Part shown: positions 62,950-64,000 of the stretch, piece after piece | Layout: each line of letters starts with the position of its first letter | Numbering within the stretch: the first letter of the stretch is position 1 | Origin: Methanomicrobiales archaeon | GTDB taxonomy: Archaea > Halobacteriota > Methanomicrobia > Methanomicrobiales > Methanospirillaceae | Assembly (NCBI GenBank): GCA_012729535.1 | Contig: JAAYCY010000030.1 | Location: 26,069 to 90,068 of the forward strand | Length of the DNA: 64,000 bases | Reading direction: 5' to 3' | The notes under the pieces: generated by a model | Seen by the model: the letters and a program-made list of their open reading frames with translations, nothing else | Database searches by the model: none | Told to the model about the DNA's origin: nothing | Program-made: the position numbers and the translations under genes

Positions 62950-63197
62950 ACCCCTTTGGGCATTGATCGATATTCTTGTGAAGACTTATAACTTTGGAGT
63001 GGGTAGAAATTACTCCAATGCGATATACTAAAATATTATTGTTTATTCAATGATGTTCAAAAAAAATTTCACTAATAAAGCTATTGAATTGCATTTTTGT
63101 AAAAAAAAATGAATCAATATGGATGAAAATTTAACTGAAAATGTTTGCCGAAAAGTAAAAAAAATAATTGACTCTAAAAAAAATTCAATTTAAATAA
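62950..63197. other. A/T-rich intergenic region in pilin cluster
   Basis: About 250 bases dominated by A/T, without a reading frame. It probably carries the promoter of pilin B, since pilin C lies beyond it on the same strand. Confidence 0.4.
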
Positions 63198-63872
63198 TTA
63201 TTCAACATCAGTTCCAAATTGATTCATTATAAGATTAACTTTTCCCCCTGATGGAAGGGTATAAACAATCATAACGACATCAATCGGTTGCCCCCCTGAA
63301 GGGTTTAATATACGTAAGGAATCTCCATTTTCAAAAAATTTTGTGGGTGAAGGCGTGGATGGTATGTTGATAAAGTTATCACTTTCAAATTCTTTTAATT
63401 GCCAGGTAACTCCTAATGTAAGTCCCTCTTCAATAATGCTGTTACCATTCACTACGACACTCACATCTTTTAATTGTAATGAGTCTCCACTATTATGACA
63501 GATATAAAGAGTTTTACAATCATTCAAATTAGAGCAAATTGGCTTAATACAATTTTCCATACACTGATATATTTTGTCTTGATATCTATCATTATTTACA
63601 TCTGAATTAAATGAATAATCTCTCCATTTACAATCATTTTCGCACGTTTCATAATCAAAGGGTTTACAACTAAATGACCCACGAGTACATGAATATTCAA
63701 TATCAGGAGGATCTGTTACATTGCTACAGGCAATACTAAGAGAAACACGAGGAATTTTTTCCGGTACAAGAGTTGGGATGTATAACGCTGCAAAAATACC
63801 AAATGCAGCAACCAAAATACTAATAAGTAATATTGCACTGATAATTTCTGAAACCGCTTCTTCAGAGATCAT
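63198..63872 (-). CDS. Archaeal pilin-like protein (C), Cys-rich
   Basis: This 224-residue protein starts MISEEAVSEIISAILLISILVAAFG with the class III pilin signal. The pilin hallmark is degenerate: ICHNSGDSLQLKDVSVVVNG. About ten cysteines occur within residues 49-128 (CSNVTD, CKPFDYETCENDC, CMENCIKPIC). The ATG overlaps the stop of the upstream gene by one base (TGATG), so the cluster extends beyond the window. It is probably a minor pilin. Confidence 0.82.
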   Translation of the reverse strand: MISEEAVSEIISAILLISILVAAFGIFAALYIPTLVPEKIPRVSLSIACSNVTDPPDIEYSCTRGSFSCKPFDYETCENDCKWRDYSFNSDVNNDRYQDKIYQCMENCIKPICSNLNDCKTLYICHNSGDSLQLKDVSVVVNGNSIIEEGLTLGVTWQLKEFESDNFINIPSTPSPTKFFENGDSLRILNPSGGQPIDVVMIVYTLPSGGKVNLIMNQFGTDVE

Positions 63873-64000
63873 CAGAGTGCACCACTCTGCATGACAAGTG
63901 ATACTTCAGATTCTGAATAATCTAGGATAAAATCCTCACAATCGGTAGCACCTTGACAGGGATCTATGAGAAAATTGTGTACAGTTTGTATACAACTGCC
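63872..64000 (-). CDS. C-terminal part of an upstream pilin-cluster protein, partial
   Basis: A frame open at the window edge ends at a TGA overlapping the next start by one base. The last 42 residues read CQGATDCEDFILDYSESEV and VMQSGAL, with three cysteines like those of the downstream pilins. It is probably another Cys-rich pilin or secreted protein of the same operon, but the rest lies outside the window. Confidence 0.6.
   Translation of the reverse strand, partial: GSCIQTVHNFLIDPCQGATDCEDFILDYSESEVSLVMQSGAL

Overview
The window reads as chromosome of a methanogenic archaeon of the order Methanomicrobiales, most likely Methanospirillum or a close relative; this is inferred from gene content and no search was run. 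Archaeal markers are an archaeal-type CCA-adding enzyme, aTrm56 tRNA methyltransferase and transcription factor E. Methanogenesis marker protein 8 points to a methanogen. Abundant TPR, PAS, Cache, PKD, PEGA and DUF3821-type surface proteins fit Methanomicrobiales.

Layout. 0-13.6 kb holds RNA-processing and housekeeping genes (glutaredoxin fragment, thpR, cca, TPR lipid-face protein, a clostripain-like C11 protease with a detached accessory domain, ROK sugar kinase, CPA2 antiporter, SIMPL protein). These are followed by a compact operon of winged-helix protein, aTrm56, ATP-grasp enzyme, TFE and HD hydrolase, facing an ACT-domain regulator. A tRNA-Leu(GAG) gene lies at 13.8 kb. 14.3-26.8 kb is dominated by exported proteins: a solute-binding/Cache protein, two PKD proteins built on one plan, a large DUF3821 S-layer-like protein and a PEGA/Cache protein. 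Marker protein 8 and a PP2C phosphatase are interspersed. 26.9-33.6 kb holds TPR, GNAT, bacteriohemerythrin and large HTH/PAS/GAF and response-regulator proteins.

33.8-38.6 kb is an oxygen and redox stress island: rubrerythrin, RadC-like protein, three iron-sulfur-flavoprotein-like reductases, a zinc ribbon, a 41-residue desulforedoxin-like protein, an AhpD-fold protein without its CxxC, and a peroxiredoxin. 38.6-42.0 kb carries a nuclease/helicase pair resembling MrfB/MrfA (YprB/YprA). 43.0-47.8 kb is a three-gene vWA, PP2C and kinase module (TerY-P type, as in E. coli yegL/yegK/yegI); its kinase appears to have a second, degenerate kinase half. Two tandemly duplicated HTH-PAS-GAF sensors and a secreted 5'-nucleotidase follow.

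52.8-58.2 kb is a toxin-antitoxin graveyard. One MNT/HEPN pair is intact, one HEPN is frameshifted, one fused MNT-HEPN has an in-frame stop, a HicB-like gene has no visible HicA, and a DUF104 antitoxin sits beside a broken PIN toxin. A 7TM histidine kinase lies inside it. The right end (60.4-64.0 kb) is a run of archaeal pilin-like proteins with extra cysteines and a secreted DUF4114-like protein, continuing off the edge. The strongest candidates for under-described biology are the triad with its tandem kinase, the paired SWPW/PKD surface proteins, and the pilin cluster sharing a C-terminal module with a secreted protein.
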